Position numbers and translations under genes: made by a program. The notes under the pieces were generated by a model. That model was not told the DNA's origin. It ran no database searches and worked only from the letters and a program-made list of their open reading frames with translations. From Cellulomonas gilvus ATCC 13127 (lineage in GTDB: Bacteria; Actinomycetota; Actinomycetes; Actinomycetales; Cellulomonadaceae): DNA of 64,000 nucleotides. Numbering within the stretch: position 1 is the first letter of the stretch; each line of letters begins with the position of its first letter. Where the stretch lies: contig NC_015671.1 in the NCBI RefSeq assembly GCF_000218545.1, forward strand, positions 930,001 through 994,000, read 5' to 3'. Of the stretch, positions 36,866-45,170 are shown in pieces.

Positions 36866-37720
36866 TCACGCGAGCGTGCGGCTCGCGAGCTCGCGGCGGC
36901 GGCCGGTCACACCGTCACCCGCGTGGTGCCGGCCGATGGGCACGACGAGCGGCGCACCCGAGACCGGGTCGGGCACGACCTCGGCGCTCATCCCGAACAC
37001 CTCGGCGACGAGCGCGGGCGTCACCACCTGGGCCGGGGCGCCCTGCGCCACGAGCCGCCCCTCGCGCAGCGCCACGAGGTGGTCGGTGTAGCGCGCCGCG
37101 AGGTTGAGGTCGTGCAGGACCATGACGATCGTCGTGCCCTGCGCGCGGTTGAGGTCCGTGAGCAGGTCGAGCACCTCGACCTGGTGCGCGACGTCGAGGA
37201 ACGTCGTCGGCTCGTCCAGCAGGAGCACGTCGGTCTCCTGCGCGAGCGCCATCGCGATCCAGACGCGCTGCCGCTGCCCGCCCGAGAGCTCGTCGACCGG
37301 GCGGTCCGCCAGGTCGAGCGTGTCGGTCGCGCGCAGCGCGGACTCGACCGCGGCGTCGTCCTGCGGGGTCCAGCGCCGGAACCAGCCCTGGTGCGGGTAG
37401 CGGCCCCGGCCGACCAGGTCGGCGACCGCGATGCCCTCGGGGCTCACGGGCGTCTGGGGGAGCAGGCCCAGCACGGTGGCGACGTCGCGTGACGGGATCG
37501 AGTCGATGGGTGCGCCGTCGAGGAGCACCCGGCCGGCCTTGACCTTGAGCAGGCGGGCCATGGCCCGCAGCAGCGTCGACTTGCCGCACGCGTTGGCGCC
37601 GACGATCGTCGTGATCTTGCCGGCGGGGACCTCGAGCGTCATGTCGTGCACCACGACGCGGTCGTCGTAGCCGATCGTGGCCGCCTCGACCGCGAGCGTG
37701 TGCACCGCGTGCGTCGTCAC
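36866..37720 (-). CDS. iron-siderophore ABC transporter ATP-binding protein
   Basis: A 284-residue ATPase of the FepC/FecE type. Walker A is GANACGKST, the signature [17 protein letters not shown] and Walker B VLLLDEPTTFLD, with H-loop VLHDLNLAARY. It energises uptake of ferric siderophore through the two permeases encoded upstream. GTG 37720 overlaps the permease stop (GTGA). It is the last gene of a four-gene operon read right to left. Confidence 0.93.
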   Translation of the reverse strand: MTTHAVHTLAVEAATIGYDDRVVVHDMTLEVPAGKITTIVGANACGKSTLLRAMARLLKVKAGRVLLDGAPIDSIPSRDVATVLGLLPQTPVSPEGIAVADLVGRGRYPHQGWFRRWTPQDDAAVESALRATDTLDLADRPVDELSGGQRQRVWIAMALAQETDVLLLDEPTTFLDVAHQVEVLDLLTDLNRAQGTTIVMVLHDLNLAARYTDHLVALREGRLVAQGAPAQVVTPALVAEVFGMSAEVVPDPVSGAPLVVPIGRHHAGDGVTGRRRELASRTLA

Positions 37721-38766
37721 AGACTTCCTCCGGAGCGGTTGGTCCTGGCCAGCAGCCAGAGCAGGTAGGGGGCGCCGAGCACGCCGGTGACGACGCCCAC
37801 GGGGAAGCGGGCGGTCAGCAGGTGCTGGCCGACGAGGTCGCCCACCAGCACGAGCAGCGCACCGACCAGGCCGGCCGGCACCAGGAGCAGACCCGTGCCG
37901 CGCACCAGGCGGTGCGCGATGGGGCCGGCGAGGAACGCGACGAACGCGATCGGCCCGGTGACGGCCGTCGCCACGGCGATGAGCGCGACCGCGACCACGA
38001 GCAGCGTGAGGCGTGCGCGGTCCGGCCGCACGCCGAGCGCGGCCGCGGCGTCGTCGCCCAGCTGCAGCGCGGACAGTCGCCGCGAGAGCACCAGCAGGAG
38101 CGGGACGAGCACGGCCATCGCCGCGGCCAGCGGGCCGACGCCCGGCCAGAACGCCGAGTTGAGGCTCCCGGTCAGCCAGCGCAGGGCCTCGTTGGCGTCG
38201 TACACGCCCGCGCGCGTCATGGCGTAGCTGATCACCGAGTCGAGCATCGCACCCACGGCGATGCCGATGAGCACCAGCCGGGCGCCGTGCACGCCGCGTC
38301 GCCAGGACAGCGCGTAGATCGCGGCCGCGACGCCGATGCCGCACACCACCGCGAGCACCGACAGCGCGGGACCGGTGACGCCGAGCAGCGTGATGGCCAG
38401 GACGGCCGCCGCGCTCGAGCCCGCGCTGATGCCGATGATGTCCGGGCTCGCGAGCGGGTTGCGCAGCATCGTCTGGAACACCACGCCGCCCATGCCGAAC
38501 GCGACGCCCACGAGCAGCCCCGTGAGCATGCGCGGCAGGCGCAGCGTCTCGACGGTGAACGTCGCGCCGGGGACCTGCTCGCCGAGCAGCACGCGCAGCA
38601 CCTCGAGCGGGCTGTACGAGCGCTCGCCGACGCACAGGGTCACGACGACCACGACGAGCAGCAGCAGCGCGAGCCCGGTGAGCACGGCCCGGCGGCGGCG
38701 CAGCCGTGCGCGCCGGCCGGCGGCGACCGTGCCGACCGGTGCGGGACGATCGAGCGTCCTGGTCAC
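37717..38766 (-). CDS. iron-siderophore ABC transporter permease (FecCD family)
   Basis: A 349-residue membrane protein with about ten hydrophobic segments. LRLPRMLTGLLVGVAFGMGG, FQTMLRNPLASPDIIGISAG and the late GPIAFVAFLAGPIAHRLV are FecCD/BtuC family motifs. It overlaps the neighbouring genes at both ends and pairs with the second permease to form the channel. Confidence 0.92.
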   Translation of the reverse strand: MTRTLDRPAPVGTVAAGRRARLRRRRAVLTGLALLLLVVVVVTLCVGERSYSPLEVLRVLLGEQVPGATFTVETLRLPRMLTGLLVGVAFGMGGVVFQTMLRNPLASPDIIGISAGSSAAAVLAITLLGVTGPALSVLAVVCGIGVAAAIYALSWRRGVHGARLVLIGIAVGAMLDSVISYAMTRAGVYDANEALRWLTGSLNSAFWPGVGPLAAAMAVLVPLLLVLSRRLSALQLGDDAAAALGVRPDRARLTLLVVAVALIAVATAVTGPIAFVAFLAGPIAHRLVRGTGLLLVPAGLVGALLVLVGDLVGQHLLTARFPVGVVTGVLGAPYLLWLLARTNRSGGSL

Positions 38767-39815
38767 AGCTCACGCACCTTCTGCCGGCGGATGATGGCGA
38801 CGAAGACGGGTGCACCGATGATCGCGGTGACGATGCCGACCTCGATCTCCTGCGGCCGTGCGACCACGCGCCCCACGACGTCGGCGACCAGCAGGAGCGC
38901 CGCGCCGAGCGCCGCGGAGTACGGCAGCAGCCAGCGATGGCTCGGTCCCGTGAACGCGCGCGCCAGGTGCGGCATGACCAGGCCGACGAACGCGATGGGG
39001 CCCGCGACGGCCACGGCCGCGCCGCACAGCAGCACCGCGGCGAGCCCGCCGACCGCGCGCACGGTGCCGATCCGCTGCCCGAGCCCGGTGGCGACGTCGT
39101 CGCCGAGCGCGATGGCGTCCATGCCCCGTGCGCACCCGACCGCGAGCACGGCGCCGACCAGGAGGAACGGCAGCACCTGACCGATCGCGGGGAACGTCGC
39201 ACGGCCGATCGACCCGACCTGCCAGAACCGGAACGTGTCGAGCACGTCGGTCCGCGTGAGCAGCACCATCGAGACCATCGAGACCAGCGCGGCGCTCGTC
39301 GCGGCCCCCGCGAGCGCGAGCTTGAGCGGCGTCGCACCCTCACGCCCCATCGAGCCGATGCCGTAGACCAGGAGCGACGCGACAGCGGCACCCAGGAACG
39401 CGACCCAGACGTACTGGGAGAGCGTCGAGAGCCCGAACCACGCGATGCCGAGCACGACGAACAGCGACGCACCCGAGCTCACGCCCAGCAGGCCCGGGTC
39501 GGCCAACGGGTTGCGCGTGAGGCCCTGCATGATCGCGCCGGCGAGCCCGAGCGCCGCGCCGACCAGCAGGCCGAGGACGGTGCGGGGCACGCGGGACTGC
39601 ACCGCGGCCTGCGCGATGTCGTCGGTGTCGGGGTGCAGCACGCCCGCCACGACGTCGGCCCAGCCGACGACGCGCGAGCCGAACGCGAGGGACAGCACCA
39701 CCGCGGCCGCCACGGCGGCGACGCACAGCAGCAGGCCGAGCGTGCGTCGGCGGCGCAGCGACGCCGGCCGCCCCAGGGTGGGGGCGGCCGGCGCGGCGGG
39801 AGAGGTGAGGGTCAC
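38763..39815 (-). CDS. iron-siderophore ABC transporter permease (FecCD family)
   Basis: A 350-residue membrane protein. SRVPRTVLGLLVGAALGLAG, MQGLTRNPLADPGLLGVSSG and GPIAFVGLVMPHLARAFTG are the family motifs; the last contains the loop that contacts the ATPase. GTG 39815 overlaps the stop of the binding-protein gene. It is a clear paralogue of the other permease, as usual for siderophore systems with a heterodimeric channel. Confidence 0.92.
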   Translation of the reverse strand: MTLTSPAAPAAPTLGRPASLRRRRTLGLLLCVAAVAAAVVLSLAFGSRVVGWADVVAGVLHPDTDDIAQAAVQSRVPRTVLGLLVGAALGLAGAIMQGLTRNPLADPGLLGVSSGASLFVVLGIAWFGLSTLSQYVWVAFLGAAVASLLVYGIGSMGREGATPLKLALAGAATSAALVSMVSMVLLTRTDVLDTFRFWQVGSIGRATFPAIGQVLPFLLVGAVLAVGCARGMDAIALGDDVATGLGQRIGTVRAVGGLAAVLLCGAAVAVAGPIAFVGLVMPHLARAFTGPSHRWLLPYSAALGAALLLVADVVGRVVARPQEIEVGIVTAIIGAPVFVAIIRRQKVREL

Positions 39816-40906
39816 CCGACCTTCTTGGCGGCGGCCTCGAACAGGTCGAGGTAGTCCTCGAGGACCCACGGCACCGACAGGACCGTGGGACCCGACGTCG
39901 CGGACGCGATCGGCGTGGCGTCCGGGACGACCACGACCGAGCCGCGCGCGACCGCGGGGATCTTGTTCAGCAGCGGGTCGGCCTGCAGCGTCGCGAGCGT
40001 CGTGTCGTCGCCGTAGGTGACCAGGATGTCGACGTCGGCGAGCGTGTCGGCCTGCTCGGCGGACAGGTTGACGAAGAACTGGTCGGTGTCGCCCGCGAGC
40101 TTCACCACCGAGGGCGCGTCCACCAGGCCGAGGTCGCCCGTGAGCTGCACGCGCGCGTCGAGCGGCGTGTAGATGCCGATCGTGCTCGGGTCCGCGGGGT
40201 CGATCCACGTGTACGCGATGGTCTTGCCCGCCACGTCCGGACGCTCGGCGAGCGCGGCCTCGATCTGGTCCTCCACGTCGGCGACGAGCGCCTTCGCCTC
40301 GGCCTCGAGGCCCAGCGCCGTACCGTCGATGACCGCCATGTCGCGCCAGTTCGTGCCCCACGCGAACTCGGGGTAGGACACGGTCGGAGCGATGCCCGAC
40401 AGCGTCGTCCACTGCTCCTCGTCCAGGCCCGAGTAGGCCGCGAGGATCACGTCGGGCTCGGTGTTGGCGACGGCCTCGAACGGGATGCCGTCGGTCTCGT
40501 CGAACAGCACCGGCAGCGCGTCTCCCGTGGCGCCGAGCGCGGTGAGCGCCTCCGACGTCCAGGGCAGGATCCCGTCGGTGTCGTCGTCGCCGTACGTGGA
40601 CTTCTGGATGCCGACGGGCACCACGCCGAGCGCGATCGGCACGTCGTGGTTGCCCCAGTTGACGGTCGCGACGTTCGTCGGCTTCTCGGGGACCGTGGTC
40701 TCGCCGAACGTGTTCTCGAGCGTGATCGGGAACTGCGCCGCGCTCTGGTCGGCCGTCGACGACGTGCCGTCGGACGGCGTGGCGCCGGGCTCGTCGGTGC
40801 CGCCAGAGCCGCAGGCGGTCAGGGCGAGCGCGGCGAGCGCGGCCACGGCGGCGAGTCGGGCGGGGCGCGCGGCGCGGCGGCGGGCGTGCGGGAGTGCGGA
40901 GCGCAT
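39812..40906 (-). CDS. iron-siderophore-binding lipoprotein
   Basis: A 364-residue secreted lipoprotein. An Arg-rich start and hydrophobic stretch end in the lipobox LTAC followed by GSGG, so it is anchored by the Cys. The mature part (PITLENTFGETTVPEKPTNVATVNWG ... FFVNLSAEQADTL) is the two-lobe FecB/FepB fold that captures ferric siderophore. ATG 40906 follows GAGG and is the start that puts the signal peptide at the N-terminus. Expression is expected to be iron-repressed through the box at 40973-40991. Confidence 0.92.
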   Translation of the reverse strand: MRSALPHARRRAARPARLAAVAALAALALTACGSGGTDEPGATPSDGTSSTADQSAAQFPITLENTFGETTVPEKPTNVATVNWGNHDVPIALGVVPVGIQKSTYGDDDTDGILPWTSEALTALGATGDALPVLFDETDGIPFEAVANTEPDVILAAYSGLDEEQWTTLSGIAPTVSYPEFAWGTNWRDMAVIDGTALGLEAEAKALVADVEDQIEAALAERPDVAGKTIAYTWIDPADPSTIGIYTPLDARVQLTGDLGLVDAPSVVKLAGDTDQFFVNLSAEQADTLADVDILVTYGDDTTLATLQADPLLNKIPAVARGSVVVVPDATPIASATSGPTVLSVPWVLEDYLDLFEAAAKKVG

Positions 40907-40972
40907 GAGGGTCCTCACGACGGGGACGACGGGGAGACGACGGCAGCAGCCGTGCCGATCGGGCAGGCCCGA

Positions 40973-40991
40973 TGAGGCAAGGCTCACCTTA
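40973..40991. promoter_or_regulatory. DtxR/IdeR-type iron box
   Basis: On the minus strand TAAGGTGAGCCTTGCCTCA matches the DtxR/IdeR consensus (TWAGGTWAGSCTWACCTWA) at 16 of 19 positions. It overlaps the -10 of the siderophore importer operon, so iron-loaded repressor would block transcription. Confidence 0.7.
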
Positions 40992-41014
40992 CCCACGAGC
41001 CACGGGTGCGCCAA
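40986..41014 (-). promoter_or_regulatory. promoter of the siderophore importer operon
   Basis: On the minus strand TTGGCG (41009-41014), a 17-bp spacer, and TAAGGT (40986-40991). The -10 lies inside the iron box. The leader to ATG 40906 is about 70 nt. Confidence 0.65.
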
Positions 41015-41043
41015 TGTCGTCCGGCTCACAGTCCGAACAGATG

Positions 41044-41073
41044 CCCATATTGCTTTGCTTGTGTCCGTATGGG
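41044..41073. promoter_or_regulatory. AT-rich dyad CCCATA-N18-TATGGG upstream of the DeoR gene
   Basis: A spaced inverted repeat in the most AT-rich stretch of the neighbourhood, ending against the -35 of the deoR promoter. It is a candidate operator for the DeoR repressor or a global regulator. Confidence 0.4.
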
Positions 41074-41102
41074 TTGACATTGGTCCGACCTGATGTCACG
41101 CT
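41074..41102 (+). promoter_or_regulatory. promoter of the deoR-fruK-PTS operon
   Basis: TTGACA (41074-41079), a perfect -35, a 17-bp spacer and CACGCT (41097-41102). The leader to GTG 41174 is about 65 nt. Confidence 0.65.
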
Positions 41103-41173
41103 CGTCACATGGGCCGGACCGCCGGCCGCGCGGCCCGCACCGGCGCCGCGGACGTCACGACACCGGAGTCGAC

Positions 41174-41935
41174 GTGTACGCACCCGAGCGACACCAGCGC
41201 ATCCTCGACATCGCCCGCGAGGCCGGGCGGGTCGACGTGGTCACGCTGGCCGCGCAGCTCGACGTCACGCCCGAGACCATCCGGCGGGACCTGACCGCGC
41301 TCGAGCGGCACGGCCTGGTCCGCCGGGTGCACGGCGGCGCGATCCCCGTGGAGCGGCTGGGCTTCGAGCCGGGCATCGCGCAGCGTGAGGGCGTCCTGGC
41401 GGGGGAGAAGGAGCGCATCGCGAAGGCCGCGCTCGACGAGCTGCCCGACGGCGGCTCGGTGATCCTGGACGCCGGGACGACGACCGTGCGCCTGGCCGAG
41501 ATGCTCCCGCACGACCGCGACCTCACGGTCGTCACGCATGCGCTCCCGGTCGCCACGCTGCTCGCGGCCCGCAGCAACGTCACGCTGCACCTGGTGGGCG
41601 GCAACGTGCGCGGCCGGACGCTCGCCGCGGTCGGCCCGTGGGCGCTGCGCGAGCTCGCCGACATCCATGCGGACGTCGCGTTCGTCGGGACGAACGGGCT
41701 CAGCGTCGAGCGCGGGCTGTCCACGCCGGACGTCGCCGAGGCCGCGGTCAAGCGCGCGCTGGTCGAGGCCGCGCAGCGCACGGTCGTGCTCGCGGACCAC
41801 TCCAAGCTCGGGCGCACCGACTTCGCGCACGTGGTCCCCGTGACCGCGCTCGACACGCTGATCACCGACACGGGCGCCGCCGACGAGCTGGTCGACGAGA
41901 TCGAGGCGGCCGGGCTGCGGGTGGTGCGCGCATGA
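41174..41935 (+). CDS. DeoR-family repressor of the fructose PTS operon
   Basis: A 253-residue regulator. The N-terminal helix-turn-helix is APERHQRILDIAREAG ... VTPETIRRDLTALERHGLVRRVHGGA, and the C-terminal DeoR sensor domain has VILDAGTTTVRLAEML and FVGTNGLSVERGLSTPDVAEAAVKRALV. Such proteins sense phosphorylated sugars, here probably fructose-1-phosphate. GTG 41174 is chosen because the helix-turn-helix begins there and GGAG lies upstream. The stop overlaps fruK. Confidence 0.9.
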   Translation: MYAPERHQRILDIAREAGRVDVVTLAAQLDVTPETIRRDLTALERHGLVRRVHGGAIPVERLGFEPGIAQREGVLAGEKERIAKAALDELPDGGSVILDAGTTTVRLAEMLPHDRDLTVVTHALPVATLLAARSNVTLHLVGGNVRGRTLAAVGPWALRELADIHADVAFVGTNGLSVERGLSTPDVAEAAVKRALVEAAQRTVVLADHSKLGRTDFAHVVPVTALDTLITDTGAADELVDEIEAAGLRVVRA

Positions 41936-42903
41936 TCGTCACGCTGACCCCCAGCCCGAGCCTCGACCGCACGCTCGAGCTCGACCACCTGGTCCGCGGC
42001 GAGGTGCTGCGCGCGAGCGCGGCCTACGTCCACGCGGGCGGCAAGGGCATCAACGTCACGCGTGCGCTGGTGCACCACGGCGTCGCGTCGTGCGCCGTCG
42101 TCCCGGTGGGCGGCGCCGAGGGAGCGCGTCTCGTCGCGCTGCTCGACGAGCGCGGCGTGCCCGTGCGGGCGGTGCCCGTGACCGGTGCGACGCGCACCAA
42201 CATCACGCTCGCGGAGACCGACGGCACCACGACCAAGGTCAACGCGCCCGGCCCCGCGCTCTCGGCCGACGAGGTCGACGCGCTGCTCGCGGCGCTCGAG
42301 GCGACGCTCGGCGAGGCCGTCGCGGCGGCCCCGGACGCGCCCCACGCGCTCGTGGCGGCCGGCAGCCTGCCGCGCGGCGCGGGTGACGACCTGTTCGTCC
42401 ACGTCGCCGCGATCGCCCGGCTGCACGGCGTGCCGTTCTCGCTCGACACGTCGGGAGAGCCGCTGCGCCGCGCGGTCGCCGCGGGCGGGCTGGACCTCGC
42501 CAAGCCCAACGACGACGAGCTCGCCGAGCTCGTGGGACGCGCGCTGCCCACGGTCGGCGACCTGATGGCCGCCGCACGCGAGGTGGTCGCGGCCGGCACG
42601 CGTCAGGTCCTGGTCTCGCTCGGCGCGCACGGTGCCCTGCTGGTCACCGCGCACGAGTCCTGGTGGGCCGGCGGTCCGCCGCTGGTCCCGCTGTCCACCG
42701 TCGGTGCGGGCGACACGACCCTCGCCGGCTTCCTGTCCGCTCCCGGTCCCGCACCGGAGCGCCTCCGCACGGCCGTCGCGTGGGGGCGCGCGGCCGTCCG
42801 CACCCCCGGCACCGCGGTGCCGGACCCGTCCGACATCGACACCGGCGCCGTCCGCGTCGTCGCGGAACCCGACCCCCACCTGTCCCCGAAGGAGCTGACG
42901 TGA
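41932..42903 (+). CDS. fruK: 1-phosphofructokinase
   Basis: A 323-residue PfkB-family kinase phosphorylating fructose-1-phosphate to fructose-1,6-bisphosphate. MIVTLTPSPSLDRTLELD, AGGKGINVTRALVHHGV and the catalytic-base motif VGAGDTTLAGF are present. It starts in the deoR stop (ATGA) and ends in the EIIA start (GTGA). It consumes the product of the transporter encoded next. Confidence 0.93.
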   Translation: MIVTLTPSPSLDRTLELDHLVRGEVLRASAAYVHAGGKGINVTRALVHHGVASCAVVPVGGAEGARLVALLDERGVPVRAVPVTGATRTNITLAETDGTTTKVNAPGPALSADEVDALLAALEATLGEAVAAAPDAPHALVAAGSLPRGAGDDLFVHVAAIARLHGVPFSLDTSGEPLRRAVAAGGLDLAKPNDDELAELVGRALPTVGDLMAAAREVVAAGTRQVLVSLGAHGALLVTAHESWWAGGPPLVPLSTVGAGDTTLAGFLSAPGPAPERLRTAVAWGRAAVRTPGTAVPDPSDIDTGAVRVVAEPDPHLSPKELT

Positions 42904-43355
42904 GCACCCCGCTGATCACCCCCGGGCTCGTCGCCCTCGACCTGGTCGCCGCCGACCGGGACGAGGTCACGCGCCACCTTGCCGACCTCCTCGTGGCCGA
43001 GGGCCGCGTGACCGACGCGGCCGGCTTCCTGGACGACGTCCGGGCGCGCGAGGCCCAGATGCCGACCGGCATGCCCGGCGGCGTCGGCCTGCCGCATGCG
43101 CGCTCGGCGCACGTCACCGCCCCCAGCCTCGTCGTGGGCCGCCTCGCGCAGGGCGTCGACTGGGGTGCGCCCGACGGCCCCGCGACGCTCGTCTTCCTCA
43201 TCGCGGCGCCCGCCACCGGCGACGCCGACCACCTGCAGATCCTCGCCGCGCTCGCGCGGCGCCTCGTCCACCAGTCCTTCCGCGACTCGCTCCGCGAGGC
43301 ACCCGACGCGCAGACCGTCGCGGACGTCGTCACCCGAGAGGTCGTGCCCTCGTGA
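42900..43355 (+). CDS. PTS fructose transporter subunit IIA
   Basis: A 151-residue PTS_EIIA type 2 (fructose/mannitol) domain as a stand-alone protein. The active-site His is in GVGLPHARSAHV. It accepts phosphate from HPr and passes it to EIIB. It overlaps both neighbours by 4 nt. Confidence 0.92.
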   Translation: MSTPLITPGLVALDLVAADRDEVTRHLADLLVAEGRVTDAAGFLDDVRAREAQMPTGMPGGVGLPHARSAHVTAPSLVVGRLAQGVDWGAPDGPATLVFLIAAPATGDADHLQILAALARRLVHQSFRDSLREAPDAQTVADVVTREVVPS

Positions 43356-44863
43356 AGTTCGTCGCCGTCTCGTCGTGCCCCACGGGCATCGCGCACACGT
43401 ACATGGCCGCCGAGGCCCTCGAGCAGGCCGGTGCGGCCGCGGGGCACCAGGTGGTCGTCGAGACCCAGGGTGCCGCGGGCTCGACCCCGATCGACCCCGC
43501 GGTCATCGCCGACGCCGACGGCGTCATCTACGCCGCCGACCTCGAGGTCAAGGACAAGGACCGGTTCGCCGGCAAGCCGTTCGTCGACGTGGGCGTCAAG
43601 AAGGCCGTGCACGACCCGAACGCCGTGGTCGCGGCGGCCGTCGCGGCCGTCGAGAGCGCGCGCGCCGCGGGCGTGCCCACCGGGCCCGTGGCGCCCGCGG
43701 CCCCCGTCACGAAGGTGGACACCAACGCCGGGGCCGGCACGCGCATCCGGCAGTGGCTCATGACGGGCGTGTCCTACATGATCCCGTTCGTCGCCGCCGG
43801 CGGCATCCTCATCGCGCTCGGATTCATGCTCGCGGGCGTCGCGTGGCCCGGTGGCGAGGGCGCCGTCGAGGTCACCAAGATCCCGCTCGCGGACCTGGTC
43901 GCGGGCTTCGACCCGCTCTCGCTGCAGCACTGGTCGGCGGTCCTGTTCCAGACCGGCGCGCTCGCATTCGGCTTCCTGGTGCCCGTGCTGTCCGGCTTCA
44001 TCGCGTACGCGATCGCCGACCGACCCGGTCTGGTGCCGGGCTTCGTCGGCGGTGCGGCGTCCGTCGCCGTGGGCGCCGGGTTCCTGGGCGGCCTGGTGAC
44101 GGGCTTCCTGGCCGGTGGTGTCGCGCTGTGGATCAGCCGCTGGAAGGTCGCCAAGGGAGTGCGCGGCGTGATGCCGGTCGTCGTGGTGCCGCTGCTGTCC
44201 TCGCTGGTGGTCGGCGTCGTGATGCTGGTGCTCATCGGCAAGCCGATCGCGAGCGCGATGACGTCGCTCACCGACTGGCTCACGGGCCTGTCGGGTGCCA
44301 ACGCGATCCTGCTGGGCGCGCTGCTCGGCGCGATGATGGGCTTCGACCTGGGCGGTCCCGTCAACAAGGTCGCGTACACGTTCGCGGTCACCGGGCTGTC
44401 CGTGCAGGGCCTGGCGGACGACGCGACGCAGTTCAAGATCATGGCCGCGGTCATGGCCGCCGGCATGGTCGCGCCGCTCGCGATGGCGCTCGCCACCGTG
44501 GTCCGCAAGAACCTGTTCACGCACTCCGAGCAGGAGAACGGCAAGGCGGCGTGGCTGCTCGGCGCATCCTTCATCTCCGAGGGCGCCATCCCGTTCGCGG
44601 CCGCCGACCCGTGGCGCGTCATCGTGTCCTCGGTCGTGGGCTCGAGCGCCGCCGGTGCCGTCTCCATGGCGCTGGGTGCGGGCGTCCGTGCACCGCACGG
44701 CGGCATCTGGGTGCTGCCGCTCATGTCCACCTTCTGGGCGTTCGTCGTCGCGATCGTCGTCGGCACGGTCATCACGGCCGGCCTGGTGATCGCCCTCAAG
44801 AGCATGCGTCCGAGCCCCGTCGTCGCCGCCGAGCAGCGCGCCGACGCCGCGCTCGCGGCCTGA
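43352..44863 (+). CDS. fruA: PTS fructose transporter subunit IIBC
   Basis: A 503-residue fusion. The EIIB domain (1-100) has the phospho-Cys site VSSCPTGIAHT (Cys9). An Ala/Pro-rich linker leads to the EIIC membrane domain (about 130-490), with around nine hydrophobic segments and GVSYMIPFVAAGGILIALGF. It imports fructose as fructose-1-phosphate. EIIA is encoded separately just upstream rather than fused. Confidence 0.94.
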   Translation: MKFVAVSSCPTGIAHTYMAAEALEQAGAAAGHQVVVETQGAAGSTPIDPAVIADADGVIYAADLEVKDKDRFAGKPFVDVGVKKAVHDPNAVVAAAVAAVESARAAGVPTGPVAPAAPVTKVDTNAGAGTRIRQWLMTGVSYMIPFVAAGGILIALGFMLAGVAWPGGEGAVEVTKIPLADLVAGFDPLSLQHWSAVLFQTGALAFGFLVPVLSGFIAYAIADRPGLVPGFVGGAASVAVGAGFLGGLVTGFLAGGVALWISRWKVAKGVRGVMPVVVVPLLSSLVVGVVMLVLIGKPIASAMTSLTDWLTGLSGANAILLGALLGAMMGFDLGGPVNKVAYTFAVTGLSVQGLADDATQFKIMAAVMAAGMVAPLAMALATVVRKNLFTHSEQENGKAAWLLGASFISEGAIPFAAADPWRVIVSSVVGSSAAGAVSMALGAGVRAPHGGIWVLPLMSTFWAFVVAIVVGTVITAGLVIALKSMRPSPVVAAEQRADAALAA

Positions 44864-44891
44864 TCCCACCCCGTCGAGGAGAGAGACCCTC

Positions 44892-45170
44892 ATGGCTCAG
44901 CGCACCGTCACCATCGCCTCCCGCGTCGGCCTGCACGCGCGTCCCGCGATGCTGTTCACGCAGGCCGTCGCCGCGAGCGGCGTGCCCGTCACGATCGCCC
45001 GTCCGGGCGACGAGCCGGTGGACGCCGGCAGCATCCTGTACGTCATGGGCCTCGGTGTGGCCTCGGGCGAGCAGGTGGTGCTCGAGGCCGACGGCCCCGA
45101 CGCCGAGACCGTCCTGGACGAGCTCGTCGGGCTGCTGTCGACCGACCTGGACGCGCCGGAGGCGTCGTGA
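44892..45170 (+). CDS. ptsH: phosphocarrier protein HPr
   Basis: A 92-residue general PTS carrier. His15 in GLHARPAMLFTQA takes phosphate from enzyme I. The regulatory region reads DAGSILYVMGLGVASGEQV. ATG 44892 has the ribosome-binding site GAGGAGAGAG. Its stop overlaps ptsI. Confidence 0.95.
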   Translation: MAQRTVTIASRVGLHARPAMLFTQAVAASGVPVTIARPGDEPVDAGSILYVMGLGVASGEQVVLEADGPDAETVLDELVGLLSTDLDAPEAS

